A stretch of DNA of 64,000 nt from Bullera alba (lineage: Eukaryota > Basidiomycota > Tremellomycetes > Tremellales > Bulleraceae). Positions 27,888 through 38,066 of the stretch are shown here, in pieces. Position 1 is the first letter of the stretch. Each line of letters begins with the position of its first letter. The stretch is from the NCBI GenBank assembly GCA_001600095.1, contig BCIX01000002.1, positions 930,001 to 994,000 of the forward strand. The letters run 5' to 3'. The translations under genes and the position numbers were made by a program. Below the pieces are notes generated by a model that was not told where the DNA came from, made no database searches, and worked only from the letters and a program-made list of their open reading frames with translations.

Positions 27888-28013
27888 GCTGCCAGCGTGC
27901 TGCCAGCGTAGGCCAGCGTCCTGGCGAGTCCTGGCGCCGCTCAGTGTCCTCGACCTTTGACAACAGTTGACATCGGTAGACATCGGTCGACGGAGGCTGA
28001 CGGAGGTCGACGG
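27888..28013. repeat. Cluster of short direct repeats
   Basis: Two abutting 11-mers GCTGCCAGCGT are followed by repeated TCCTGGCG, GACATCGGT and GACGGAGG units within 126 bp. Spacing is irregular, so this is neither a CRISPR array nor a uniform microsatellite. Confidence 0.5.
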
Positions 28014-28730
28014 TCTGTTGTCCAGCAGCTGGTCACCGTGTGGTAGGACATGACGGGTCACGCAACATGCCCTTGGTTTCAAATAACCCCGCGAGAACAT
28101 GTCATCTGTCTTACTTTGCTGGCCATTGCAATCCGATTGCACCTCACTCGGCGCAGCGAGGTAACGAGATGGTGTATCGTCGGCCTTGCTTGACTGTAAA
28201 TAGCCAAGAGTGACCCCAAGGCGGATCTGCTGCGCTCATCGATGTCAAGTGAGCTGCGCTGCTGCGATATTCATAACCGCTCAGTGATCATGATCGTTCT
28301 GTGGCCGGCCTCCACATGACTTCTCTCGTAAACGGCAAATGCTTAATTTTGCGAGCAGCGAATGAGTTGACAGACCCTCGAATCCTTATCCTGTCACTTC
28401 ACTACGCATCGCATTCGCATTCGGATCTGTATCTGGCAGGTTCCCGGCTTGGAACAGCTACGCCCTGTGCATTCATCACCGTCCTTGATGGCCGCGCGGT
28501 GAAAGCGAACAGTCCTCCGTTGTAACACGTTCCGAAGCGGCCCTGGTCTGACCTGAGCTGTTCCTTTCACTCCCCACGTTTTCAACACGGTGCCTGTCCG
28601 ACAACCGAGCATCGCACACTATCACACAGCACAACTTCGCCCGAGGTTCCCAGGAGCTCAGTTCTTCCACTTCCCACCGTCAACGACTCCATCTTTCATA
28701 CTCGCTCTATAATCCTCGACGACTTCCACC

Positions 28731-29721
28731 ATGACAACGCCGACCAACCCAAGAGCGGTGAGTGATCGTCAGCAATCTTACTGGACTTTCAGGTCCCGTG
28801 TCTGAGGCAACTCCGCTTGGCCTATACACACAGTTCTATGCTGATGATCATGCCTTAGCTGAGACGCAAGCTGGTCATCGTTGGAGATGGTGCTGCGGGA
28901 AAGACCTCGCTGCTGAACGTCTTCGCCGTTGGGCATTTCCCCGAAACCTACGTGGGTGACAAGTTCCGATACTCTCGACACTCCACACTGACGCTCAACT
29001 CAGGAACCGACAGTGTTTGACAACTATGTCACAGAGATTGAATTGGATGCAAAGCCTATACAGCTTGCTCTCTGGGATACAGCGTAAGTCTTCTTTATGT
29101 CAGAGCTGCGCAGTATGACACAGCTAATGCTATGCAGAGGGCAAGAGGAATACGAGCGATTACGTCCCTTGTCCTACTCGAAAGCACATGTTATCCTGAT
29201 AGCCTTCTCTGTCGACACTCCAGATTCGCTAGACAACGTCATCCAGAAAGTGAGCAGACAGCTAGAGCCCCCGAATCAACGGGATTACTGACTCCTATGT
29301 CAGTGGATTGAGGAGATTAGGTCGATTTGTGGTAAAGCCATTCCCGTCATACTGGTCGCTTGCAAGACGGACCTCCGGGACAAGGCGATGCAGAATGGAA
29401 CATTCAGCGCTGAGAGATACATCGACAAGGCGACTGTGAGTTTCGTCAGAATCCTTCCTGCAAGAACCCCGGCTGAGACTCAAATGCGTCTAGGGTCAAA
29501 AGGTCGCTCAGTCCATTGGAGCCAAGGGGTACTTCGAGACTTCCGCTCTGCTAAACTCTGGGGTCGACGCTGTGTTCGAGGCGGCCACACGAGCTGCAGT
29601 CCTGGTCAGAGATCAGGGCCACGGCGGTGTGGGCGCGGCATACGACAGGGACGGCATCAAGGAGCTCAGGAGGGAGAAGGACGCTGCGAACGGCTCGGGC
29701 AAGTGCTGCGTCATCATGTGA
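28731..29721 (+). CDS. RHO2: Rho-family small GTPase, Rho2 type
   Basis: Membrane-anchored switch controlling polarity and cell-wall synthesis in fungi. G1 'GDGAAGKTS', effector loop '[16 protein letters not shown]', G3 '[20 protein letters not shown]', G4-like 'VACKTDLR' and G5 'ETSALLNSG'. The segment '[19 protein letters not shown]' with 'WIEEI', and '[15 protein letters not shown]' near the end, match fission-yeast Rho2 more closely than Rho1, Rho3, Rho4 or Cdc42 (judged by eye). It ends 'GKCCVIM': a CaaX box with Met, predicting farnesylation, and an adjacent Cys that may be palmitoylated. The G1 loop has Ala where most Rho proteins have Cys. Five introns, about 220 residues. Confidence 0.87.
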
Positions 29722-30442
29722 TCGGCGAGAGTACCAACCACCTACGAAACACCAACCAAAAACCCAAGCCGCCCAATACGACTAGGCCCCAGATAGCCAT
29801 ATTCATCACATCACGACATACACGACGAAAAAGGAGTCTATATTCGGACGACAACAATTGTAACAGCGACGAACAGGAGGGCCTTGGAGCGAGGACTCTA
29901 CGGAAGCACGACTGGCGACATCATTTCCATACCATACCACCACCCTAATAATCTTTTCGATACTCGATGTCCGGTTCCACCCATCACGATCATAGGCATT
30001 CGCTCGACCGGCCTCTTTCCGCATTCTCCAATATAGATTTTCTCATAGATTGCATGCAGGTTGTACACGATTCCAGGTCGTGCAGGGTGTCAATTGGGCC
30101 ACTACTGGCCTCAGTCATGCAATATGCGTCGACAACACTTGACGGTCCGATCAGCAGCACCAGTACCCGGCCCTGGCCGGCCGGAGCCGCGGAGGTCGAT
30201 TTTACCCGATGCGGACATGACCGCCATCTTTGGAAATGACGTTGTCTGCGAGCGGCATCAGCAACAACAACAAAGGGGGGTAATGGTAGGCCCTGCTAGG
30301 CCATCCACTCAGTTGAACAAGCAGATCTCTCATACTTGGGTTGTGCATATCAACGACGTACATACCCGAAGACTGAGCGTCGCTTGTATATGAAGTCTGG
30401 CAACACAAGTCACACATCTTGACTGCGATCGCAACACCCACG
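29722..30442. promoter_or_regulatory. Intergenic region RHO2 to F-box gene
   Basis: 721 bp: RHO2 3' untranslated end followed by the F-box gene promoter. A GC-rich palindromic patch (CCGGCCCTGGCCGGCCGG, about 30168-30185) and a CAACAACAACAA run (about 30258-30271) are present. No gene supported. Confidence 0.4.
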
Positions 30443-32284
30443 ATGGACATTACAACATTACCGCCCACTTCGATCCTTCACAATCACTCCCATCTGTCAC
30501 CGTTACTACCCTCTCCGTTCGCCAATACCCACAATTCAGTCGCATACCAACATGGGACACGATCTCGGTCCAGAAGACCTCTGAGCATCAGTAGCTCATT
30601 CATCTACAGCAACAATGCCAATGCCCTCCACCTGCCATTCACCCATCAGCTGCGGAATGGCTATTACGACCAATTTCGCCCTCCGGCAGATGGATCCTGT
30701 GCGCTGTCGAAGCTGCCAGATGAGGTGATGGTCGGAGTGCTGGGATATCTCGATTGGGAGGATCTGCTGGACGTGAGATTGGTGTGCCAGAGGTGGAACG
30801 ACTTGATCACTACTTTCGCCTCGTCACTCGTGGACGATGTGACATTCCTTTCGCTGCCGAGGACACAGCGCTACCGCTCGACTTTACCCGAAATCGAAGC
30901 CAGTACCACTTCTATCTGTACTGGTGTAGATGCTCCGAGTATGAGCTCATTACGGGGACTCATCCTCAGGAACGTCAAAAGGCTCCATGTCCACCTGTTC
31001 CCCTATCCCCTCCCGACGTATTCGTTCGCTGGGACTACTCGCTCCGGAGCTCAGTCGCCATCCTCGAATTTGCTCGCCCTACTGGACGCTATACCTGTAG
31101 ATCAACTTGTCTCCCTCTCACTACCTTTCTCAGCGCCCTACCTCAACGGAGAGGAAATCGGCGGGGTGCTTCGTCGGATCGGCGGAAAGCTAGAAAGGCT
31201 GGATCTGCGAGGGTCAGGCTTGATCGGATCCCGATGGTTGCAATGGTTGCAGGACATCAGTTGCACAAGTGGCGGATTGAAGGAGCTCGACCTCGGTTAT
31301 ACCAGTATCTCGGCCCTGCCAACGAGTCGCACAAACGACGGTTCGATATCAGGCAGAAGCTCGCCAAACCCGATGATACCAGGTGATATCTGCTTGAGCT
31401 CGATGCCGAGCCCCGACCCGTTCCGACAATTGAAGGCACTTTGTCTGGCGAGCTGCACCTATATCCCAGACACAACCCTAGCTGCCTTTCTGGCCGACTT
31501 GCCGCCGACCATCGAGCGACTAGATCTCAGCCGCTTAGAAGCCGTCTCCTTCGAAGCACTATGGCACATGCGGGTCGTGCATTCTATTGGAGGAGAGGAC
31601 GAAGGCATGATGATGGACCAGGAGATCACTTTGGTGCCAACGGCTTTGAACGAGATCAAGTTGATCGGGATCGATCACCTCACTCGACTGGACATTCGGC
31701 AACTCAAGCGACACTGGGAGCAGCAACGATCGAGGTGTTTCCCATCTCAGGATACCGACATTGTCATGTCATACCAGGAGATAGCCTCTCAGCCACCTTG
31801 TATGTCTTTTGGTCTATCGACTCCCCCTTCGCAAATTACGTCGAACATGCCTCCAAGCCCGCCGACGACTCCGGGACGAGGCACGCCCCCGACATTATCC
31901 CCAGCACCGCGCTTCGACCCGCAACTCAGAGGATCACTACAGCGAGTCTTGACATATTCACCACCAGAGCCACCGTCAGAACCATTCCTCCAGTCCCTGG
32001 AATCCGCATTCCCAGGCTCGAGAAAGTCTATTTCGATCCCCACCAAGGTCCCGAATGCCGGACGGGGAGCTGTGGAGGGAGTCACTGCGCCGTTTGGTTT
32101 ACCAACGCCGCCGCCCTCGGAAGAAGGTCTGGTCAAGACAGGCTTGCACAAGGGGATCGATATACATGTCATTCATTCGGCGATACTGGAGAGCGAGGAT
32201 GAGGCCGGGTATAGGCAGTTCATAGGTGAAGTTGCCGGCGCGCAACCCAGAGGAGAAGGGCATTTGGGTTTGGGTATCCATTGA
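30443..32284 (+). CDS. F-box protein with leucine-rich-repeat-like region, substrate unknown
   Basis: Likely substrate receptor of an SCF ubiquitin ligase. A disordered Ser/His/Asn-rich N terminus of about 85 residues precedes a clear F-box: 'LSKLPDEVMVGVLGYLDWED' and then 'LLDVRLVCQRWNDLI'. Downstream, leucine-rich segments resemble degenerate LRRs ('KLERLDLRGSGLIGSRWLQW', 'GLKELDLGYTSI', 'LKALCLASCTYIPDTTL', 'IERLDLSRLEAVSF'). A Pro/Ser-rich tail with several TPP/SPP motifs follows, which could be phosphorylation sites. 613 residues in one uninterrupted frame, remarkable where most genes here carry several introns. The product family cannot be named more precisely from sequence. Confidence 0.85.
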   Translation: MDITTLPPTSILHNHSHLSPLLPSPFANTHNSVAYQHGTRSRSRRPLSISSSFIYSNNANALHLPFTHQLRNGYYDQFRPPADGSCALSKLPDEVMVGVLGYLDWEDLLDVRLVCQRWNDLITTFASSLVDDVTFLSLPRTQRYRSTLPEIEASTTSICTGVDAPSMSSLRGLILRNVKRLHVHLFPYPLPTYSFAGTTRSGAQSPSSNLLALLDAIPVDQLVSLSLPFSAPYLNGEEIGGVLRRIGGKLERLDLRGSGLIGSRWLQWLQDISCTSGGLKELDLGYTSISALPTSRTNDGSISGRSSPNPMIPGDICLSSMPSPDPFRQLKALCLASCTYIPDTTLAAFLADLPPTIERLDLSRLEAVSFEALWHMRVVHSIGGEDEGMMMDQEITLVPTALNEIKLIGIDHLTRLDIRQLKRHWEQQRSRCFPSQDTDIVMSYQEIASQPPCMSFGLSTPPSQITSNMPPSPPTTPGRGTPPTLSPAPRFDPQLRGSLQRVLTYSPPEPPSEPFLQSLESAFPGSRKSISIPTKVPNAGRGAVEGVTAPFGLPTPPPSEEGLVKTGLHKGIDIHVIHSAILESEDEAGYRQFIGEVAGAQPRGEGHLGLGIH

Positions 32285-32692
32285 GGACGGGAGGGGGGTC
32301 CATGGAGATCGGAAGAGGTCATAGAGGAAAGGTGTACGGTCTAGTCTCCCATTTGTATCGAGCGTGCTGCTCACGTTTATAATCTGGTCGCTCTACGTAG
32401 ATGTTGTATCGGTGTTCTCGACAGCATCGCCTTCCTGCCGCAGTAGACTGGGTGGCAAAATCAGTCGCCCAACTCCTTTGTCCCCGTCGGGTGGCGCGTC
32501 AACATGCCCTTAGAACGTCATATGCCCACAGGTTTCACTCTGAGACGCAGTCATCCGAGGTTCATGTTGCATCTACCTCCAGCACTTCAGTCGTCTCAAG
32601 AGTCACGCCCCACTCAGTGTTAGAAACCCGCCAATACCCACATCACATACCCAGGCCCCGAAGATAAACCCACTTACTCATCATCTCACCTC
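32285..32692. promoter_or_regulatory. Intergenic region F-box gene to LIM gene
   Basis: 408 bp with the F-box gene 3' end and the LIM gene promoter and leader. Nothing else recognised. Confidence 0.4.
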
Positions 32693-33889
32693 ATGGCTTT
32701 CGGAGCGCCAAGATGTATCAACTGCTCGGGAGCGGTGTATCACGCCGAGCAGGCCATAGGTCCAGCGGGCAAGGTCAGTGGGCTGGACAGACTGTCTCAA
32801 GGGCTTGAAGTGGTGGTGGATATGGACGAGGGCTGATTTCGACTTCGCAGATATACCACAAGACGTGCTTGAAGTGCGAGAGCTGCGGGAAGAGATTGGA
32901 TTCTGGAAGCTTGGTCGAGCATGATGGACTGGTGAGCTGCTTTTCATACCGCAGGGAGCTACAGCTGATGTGACTCTGTGAACAGCCGTACTGCGCTCGA
33001 TGCCATACTCAATCTTTCGGGACGAGAGGTGACTTATCATTCATGATGATAAAGCGAAAGGATGTGTATTGACACTATGATCGTTGTTTCCCTTAGATCT
33101 ACGTTCTGCCAATGTGCACCCTGCGTCACTCCCCACGACACCATCCAAGACGCCTGCTCGGAACTCGCCCCTCTCTCCTCAACAGACCTATTCCCCTAAA
33201 CCATCAACCCCTCGCACCCTACCTCCCCCTTCGGAATACTACACCCCTCCGAACCTCTCCTCGACGTTAGGCGCAACGCCGGACCTGCCATCGAGAAGCG
33301 GTCTCACGCCCAGTGGGGCCAATGGCAATTTATCGGGTCTGGGAGGCGGACCGAATGGCAGCAATGCTTCGGGCGATAGTACACCTATAACGAGACCGAA
33401 CTTCAGGGAGGCAAGACCGATATCAGTGCCGTATGCTGGCAAATTGGAGAGCTTTGATGAGCGGGGGTTAATCAGGAGGAATGACAGTCCGAGGAGCAAA
33501 GTCGGCGAGAAAGTGCTGAGCGATGACATGTGTTGGTCATGTGAGAGAAGAGTGTACGCCGCTGAGCAGGTGCGTTCGGTGATGAGAGTGTAAATGAAGA
33601 GGCCCCAGACTGATAGTCTTCGTTTAGGTCATGGCGCTGGGACATAAGTAAGTGATGCAGTGCGAGTGTCCTTATAAATGAGCTGACCCCATGGCAGATG
33701 GCACAAGGGATGCTTACGCTGTGATACGTGCAAGACATCTTTGGACCCGGGCAAGCTGACCGATCGCAACGGCGTGCCCAAGTGCAAGCACTGCTACGCC
33801 AAGGTGAGTAGAAACGTCTTCATTGGGGCATGTACTGACCGCTACTCTGTCAGGAACACGGGCCGGAGGGAATCTTGGGCAAGCGGTAG
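32693..33889 (+). CDS. Two-LIM-domain protein (CRP-like), partner unknown
   Basis: LIM domains are double zinc fingers used for protein docking, often at actin or signalling sites. The first LIM is spread over several exons: 'CINCSGAVYHAEQAIG', 'YHKTCLKCESCGKRL', 'PYCARCHTQSFG'. A linker of about 150 residues rich in Pro, Ser, Thr and Gly follows, with 'TPSKTPARNSPLSP'-type potential phosphosites. The second LIM reads 'CWSCERRVYAAEQ', 'VMALGHKWHKGCLRCDTCK', 'PKCKHCYAK'. The final mini-exon gives 'EHGPEGILGKR' before the stop at 33887-33889. The zinc ligands are complete in both domains by eye. About 280 residues. A tiny exon of about seven codons ('VMALGHK') is bounded by good splice sites. 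Confidence 0.85.
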
Positions 33890-34212
33890 CTGTCGAGGGA
33901 AATGCTCTGCGGGCTGCCTTGCTTGTGTCGAAAGTCAGTAACAGTATAGTAAGAAGAAAACCGCTCAATCAGCAAAGTGGATGAATGAGAACAGAGAGTC
34001 AGAAGTCAGGGGAAGGCCAATCAGTATTGAACGCAACTGGACACTAGGATCCACCTTGATCGTATCGTTGTCATCATGTAGTTGCAGTATATATCTAGTC
34101 ATAAGTGTGATTACTACACCCGCCGCCATGACCCTCGAGTGGGTTACAGAGAGGTCGAACCATAGCCCACTCAGAATTTTGTCCGTCTCGCGAGCTCGTG
34201 ATCGATATCGTG
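33890..34212. other. Convergent 3' region between LIM gene and small conserved gene
   Basis: 323 bp between two stop codons. A/T-richer than its surroundings, consistent with untranslated 3' ends. Nothing else seen. Confidence 0.35.
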
Positions 34213-34816
34213 TCACCGCTCCAATTCCGTTTCCTTGCTTGCCTCCTTCAAGGCCGATAGCGGCTCTTCCCCTTGCGTCTGAGATTTGTTCTCCTGATCG
34301 AGTTTCTGCAGTCTGACCAAGTTGCGTTTCTTGACCAGTAGCCTGACCGTGCGTTCTTGCTCGAAGGGGGTGAGGTCCAGCCAATTCTGTATACGGGAAA
34401 GGGTCTACAATGTAATTGGATCAGTCAGTGCTCTAGCTCTAAGCTCACTGCCAGGCTTCGTCTTTCCCATCAAGTCCACTGCCTGTATGCCGTGCCAGCT
34501 CGATGCCGTCCAGGAATCTGGATGTCAATGTCCATCGACTCACCCCGTCAGTGTTGATGATCATGGGACCGAGTTTATCCAATTTGACCACATTCCCCTC
34601 CCCCACATCCAACACGTGAACCTCCTCTCCGTCGTCCTTTACCGATTCTTCCTCTCCGACAGGCTGTGCGGCAGGCTTGTCCTCTATAGCGAGCGGTGCG
34701 CTAGACGAAGAGGATAGTTCAGGCGGAACGGGCACACTGCTCGAAGAGTCGATAGGGTCGGCACGGGATTCAATGCTTGGGCTCGAGGCCTGCGGGTCGT
34801 CCAGGGGCGATGGCAT
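34213..34816 (-). CDS. Small conserved fungal protein of unknown function
   Basis: Two exons, about 180 residues. The N-terminal ~75 residues are Ser/Pro/Glu-rich and disordered. A compact block follows: 'VVKLDKLGPMIINTDG', then, immediately after the intron, 'TLSRIQNWLDLTPFEQERTV' and 'RLLVKKRNLVRLQKL'. I recall this 'DKLGP..IN.DGTLSRI.NW..MT..E...T.R' signature from uncharacterised fungal proteins, but I cannot name a function. The junction falls exactly inside the signature (DG|TLSRI), which supports the splice choice. It has no signal peptide or transmembrane segment. The C terminus is a charged helix ending 'KETELER'. Confidence 0.75.
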
Positions 34817-35130
34817 GGCGTGCAGGTGGGCTTGTAAGATCTAAGTTGGAGACTGGGATGAAGAAGTCGGGATGCTCAGGTTTTGAAAGGTGGTCATGTC
34901 GAAAGAGTTGACAGCGGCAAATCACGGACTGCGTGCGTTCGCTCTAGTCCGATCGAGACAGACTCCTGTTCGCCTTTGTCTTTCGTCCAATCATAAATAC
35001 ATGCAGGGGATCATGACACACATCGCAAAGAGCCAAATAGCAAGGATCAGGGGCCACAAGCAGCCTGGGATGATGTTTACACCAGGAGCAGACAAGACCC
35101 GCGCCACGACCAAAATCGACCTGGAGCAGA
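34817..35130. promoter_or_regulatory. Spacer between small conserved gene and NOG1 stop
   Basis: 314 bp with the promoter of the small conserved gene and the NOG1 3' untranslated end (both minus strand). Nothing else recognised. Confidence 0.35.
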
Positions 35131-37389
35131 CTATCGCCTCTCCGTCTTTCCACCCTTTCTCTTTCCTGCCAACATCCATTTGGGCCTGGTGATGGGGATA
35201 TGTCTGTCCGACTCTGAAGCCTTTGCCAACCTGTTGGGCTCTCTCTGCGCAAAGTTTCGCAACTCGACCGCCTTGTCGGATTGCTGCTGCGTGGCCAGAC
35301 CGCCCATCTGCCGATTCGTCCTTGGTGCTCTCGTGGTGACGGCCGCAGCCTTCTTCTTGAGAGCAGCTCTCGATGGGGGCGCTCCCTCAACTCCCTCATC
35401 CATGTCGACGTCCATGCCGCCTGCGACGCTCGACGCAGCGTCTCGGGCATTGGCCTCCTCCCAAGCCGTCTTCTTCTGCTCCACCATTCTCGCCGCTCGC
35501 TTCTCCAGGACAGACGGGTCGTGACCGTGTTTGCGCATACCATGGGTGAACTCGTCGAGAGTGACATGTCGCTTCTTTCGGGGGATGACGGGCTTGTTCT
35601 GCAACCTGTTCTTCTCTTGCGAGAGCTTGGTCATCGTAGCCTTCTTCTTTCGGATCTGGGCGGCTGCGTCTCGGAACTCCTCCTCGTCGGTGTCGAGCTG
35701 CAGTTGGGTCAGTATAATATCCTTTGGGAGATCACTTGTCACACTCACCATCTCGTCCTCGTCGTCCGAGGCGTAGAAGCCCTGAGCCTCCAATGCCTCC
35801 TCCTCTCGCTCCAAGGCCTCGAGCTTCTCCTCGATATCTGGGTCGATGAAGTCCGCGACGTTCTTTCCGTTGTAGAACTCTGGCATGACGTCGTATTTCC
35901 ACGAGTCGTCGGCAAGGATGTAGTTCTTCTTCATGTCCACAGAGTAGACGTCGATACCGTCCAGAGCCTGCTCGAAGTCCCTCTCCAGCTTCCTCCTTTC
36001 CGGGTCCTCCTTGTCGTACTTGACTCTCGACTTGACGGCGTCCGGGATGAACGGTGTCCTCTCAACATTGTCTCGCTTGACCGGAATGGCGACGTGGATC
36101 TTGTTGGCGACCGCCTGGATTCGAGATCCCTTCAACTTCTGCTCCACTCTCTGTGCTAGCAGAGCTTCACAGGCCACATTCCTGACATCCATGACTCCCT
36201 CCTCCGAATACGTCGAAGCCTCGACGACGGTCACACTCTTGTCTGCGAGGATAGTGTCGACATACGACCGGTTCTCGGGCGTCAGGTCGGACAGTCGGAC
36301 AATGTCAATCTTGTTGATGACGAGAATGACAGGTTTGTTGAGGAAGAGGGGTTTGATCGAGTGGAACAGCTTGCACTGTGTATGGTGAGCGACATTCTCG
36401 ATTCGCCTGCTCTACACTTACCTGTGCCTCGACAGTGTATCCACACTGTTCACTCAGGTCCATGAAGTACATGACCGCACTTCGCAGGTGGGCCAGGGCG
36501 GTGATCGACTGCATCTCGATAGTGTTCATCTCCTCCAGGGGGTGATCCAGCACTCCTGGAGTGTCGATAACCTGCCACCGCAGGTACTTGTAGTCCATGT
36601 GTCCGACGAACAGCGATTTCGTGGTGAAAGCGTACTACGAGGGGTCAGAACGAACTCAGGCACCGGCTGCTTGTAGATTTTACTCACTGGCTGAACATCA
36701 ACATCCGCTCGCGTGATCTTGTTGACGAAACTACTCTTTCCAACATTGGGGTAACCGCAGATCAACAGTGTTCTGGTGTTTGGGTCGATAGCCGGCAATC
36801 GAGAGATGTGCTGCCTGACCTGCTCCAGGTACGCCAATGGGTCCTTCTGTCTCTTCATGATAGTCGCCATTCGACCAAGGGCGGCCCTCTTGAGCTGCTT
36901 ACATCGGTACAGCGAGTCACCGAACTTCAGCAGTCGGCAGTAATCCTTTGCGACCTGAGAGATAAGGTGACGGGCCGTGTTGAGCTGTCCTAGAGCGAGC
37001 TTGTAGTGGTTCTTGTCGTACAGAACGTTCAAGAGGGAGGAGAGGAAAGGGTGTAGGTTCTGACAGTATCGCTATCAGCCAGGCTCTTCTGCCGAGAGGG
37101 ACATCTGCTCACATCAAGAATTGGGAACTCGGAGATGATCCTGCCGAGCTTTTCGTCGAAAGTGTCCTGGGTGAACTTGACCTTTCTCATGTAGAAGTTT
37201 CTGATACGGGAGATTTGGAACTACGAGATAGCTCATAAGCTTACATCACTGCTTTCACAGCCGATGTCCACTCACGTTTTTGTGGATGACCGTTGGGGTC
37301 TTTCGCATGGTGGCATTGAGCACCGTGTCGATGAACTCGGATGCCGTTGGCACCGGCGCAATGCGCTGCAGACCAGCTACTGTCGACAT
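35131..37389 (-). CDS. NOG1: Nucleolar GTP-binding protein NOG1
   Basis: GTPase of pre-60S ribosomes that binds near the peptide exit tunnel and leaves late in the cytoplasm. The start '[19 protein letters not shown]' is typical. The Obg-type G domain shows G1 'GYPNVGKSS', '[20 protein letters not shown]', G3 '[13 protein letters not shown]' and G4 'VINKIDIV'. Then come the NOG1-specific '[20 protein letters not shown]' region and a basic C terminus ending '[14 protein letters not shown]'. Five introns, about 660 residues, close to the yeast length. The intron at 35698-35748 is exactly 51 nt and has no in-frame stop, so an unspliced mRNA would add 17 residues after 'ASDDEDEM'. Divergent from DEF1. 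Confidence 0.95.
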
Positions 37390-38066
37390 GGCGGCGAGTG
37401 TCGGAAAGCGGTAGGGTTGGTCCGAGGAGAAGATACGTCTAGCTGATGGTCCTGATCGACCTGTACACCTCTGTTGAAGTGCTTGTGTACGCTATCACAC
37501 CAACGCTTGAAAACCTCTTCGCACTTTGCAGAAGGTGGACCAAGCTCGCTCGCAAAAATAAAAAATGAGCGGGATCAGATACTAAGTGCCCCGGGTGGCA
37601 AATCCAGGTCAGGCCGGTGGCGGCAGTGGGAATATGCCACGTCAGGGTGTTAATGTGAGCCCAGGTCTTGTGATAAGCTTCCTCCCCAGCCCGCTTCTCG
37701 GAAATAACCGGGATTACACGTTGATGACATTGAGTGTGGCACTTTGGCACTCAAGGTCACGCGATTTTCCAGTGAGCTGGGCGGAGGAGAGCCAGCCAGG
37801 CAGCAACCGACCACAGCGAGCACTTGCCGAACATACCACCACGACAACCTCGACCGCTCTTCTACAAAGTTCTTGGCTCGTCAGATACAAATACCAACAC
37901 CACCACGCATCCAGGACCTTGACTGGTCTCATAACCCACGGTCCCGCTAGATACACCCCTTTGGTCTTTCTCAGAGCTCCAACCGACCCGGTCATCAACG
38001 CTTCCATCACACCACAACCACCCTCCAACTCGAGGCTCTCAACTCGAACTCTTGACCAACGCAAAC
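37390..38066. promoter_or_regulatory. Divergent intergenic region NOG1 / DEF1
   Basis: 677 bp between divergent start codons. The DEF1-proximal ~250 bp is C/A-rich (CACCACGACAACCTCGACC-like), consistent with a long fungal 5' leader. No additional gene supported. Confidence 0.45.

Larger units (their letters stand above)
27531..28730. promoter_or_regulatory. 1.2-kb divergent region between RPS2 and RHO2
   Basis: The longest gene-free stretch in the window; it holds both promoters. Visible structure: a perfect 9-bp inverted repeat, CGGCGTTAT (27692-27700) and ATAACGCCG (27713-27721), with a 12-nt loop. Downstream is a cluster of short direct repeats: GCTGCCAGCGT twice in a row (27888-27898, 27899-27909), TCCTGGCG twice (27919-27926, 27929-27936) and GACATCGGT twice (27969-27977, 27979-27987), then several GACGGAGG/TCGACGG units to about 28013. 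No tRNA-like or coding signal recognised. Confidence 0.5.

Noticed and set aside
27888..28013. CRISPR-like repeat cluster
   Set aside because: Units are 8-11 bp, of several types and irregular; the genome is eukaryotic.
31441..32202. 253-codon plus-strand frame
   Set aside because: It overlaps the F-box gene in another frame; the F-box frame carries the recognisable domain and leucine-rich pattern.
35281..36159. 292-codon open frame on the plus strand
   Set aside because: It is antisense to the highly conserved NOG1 exon; the composition mirrors NOG1 codons and shows no family signature.
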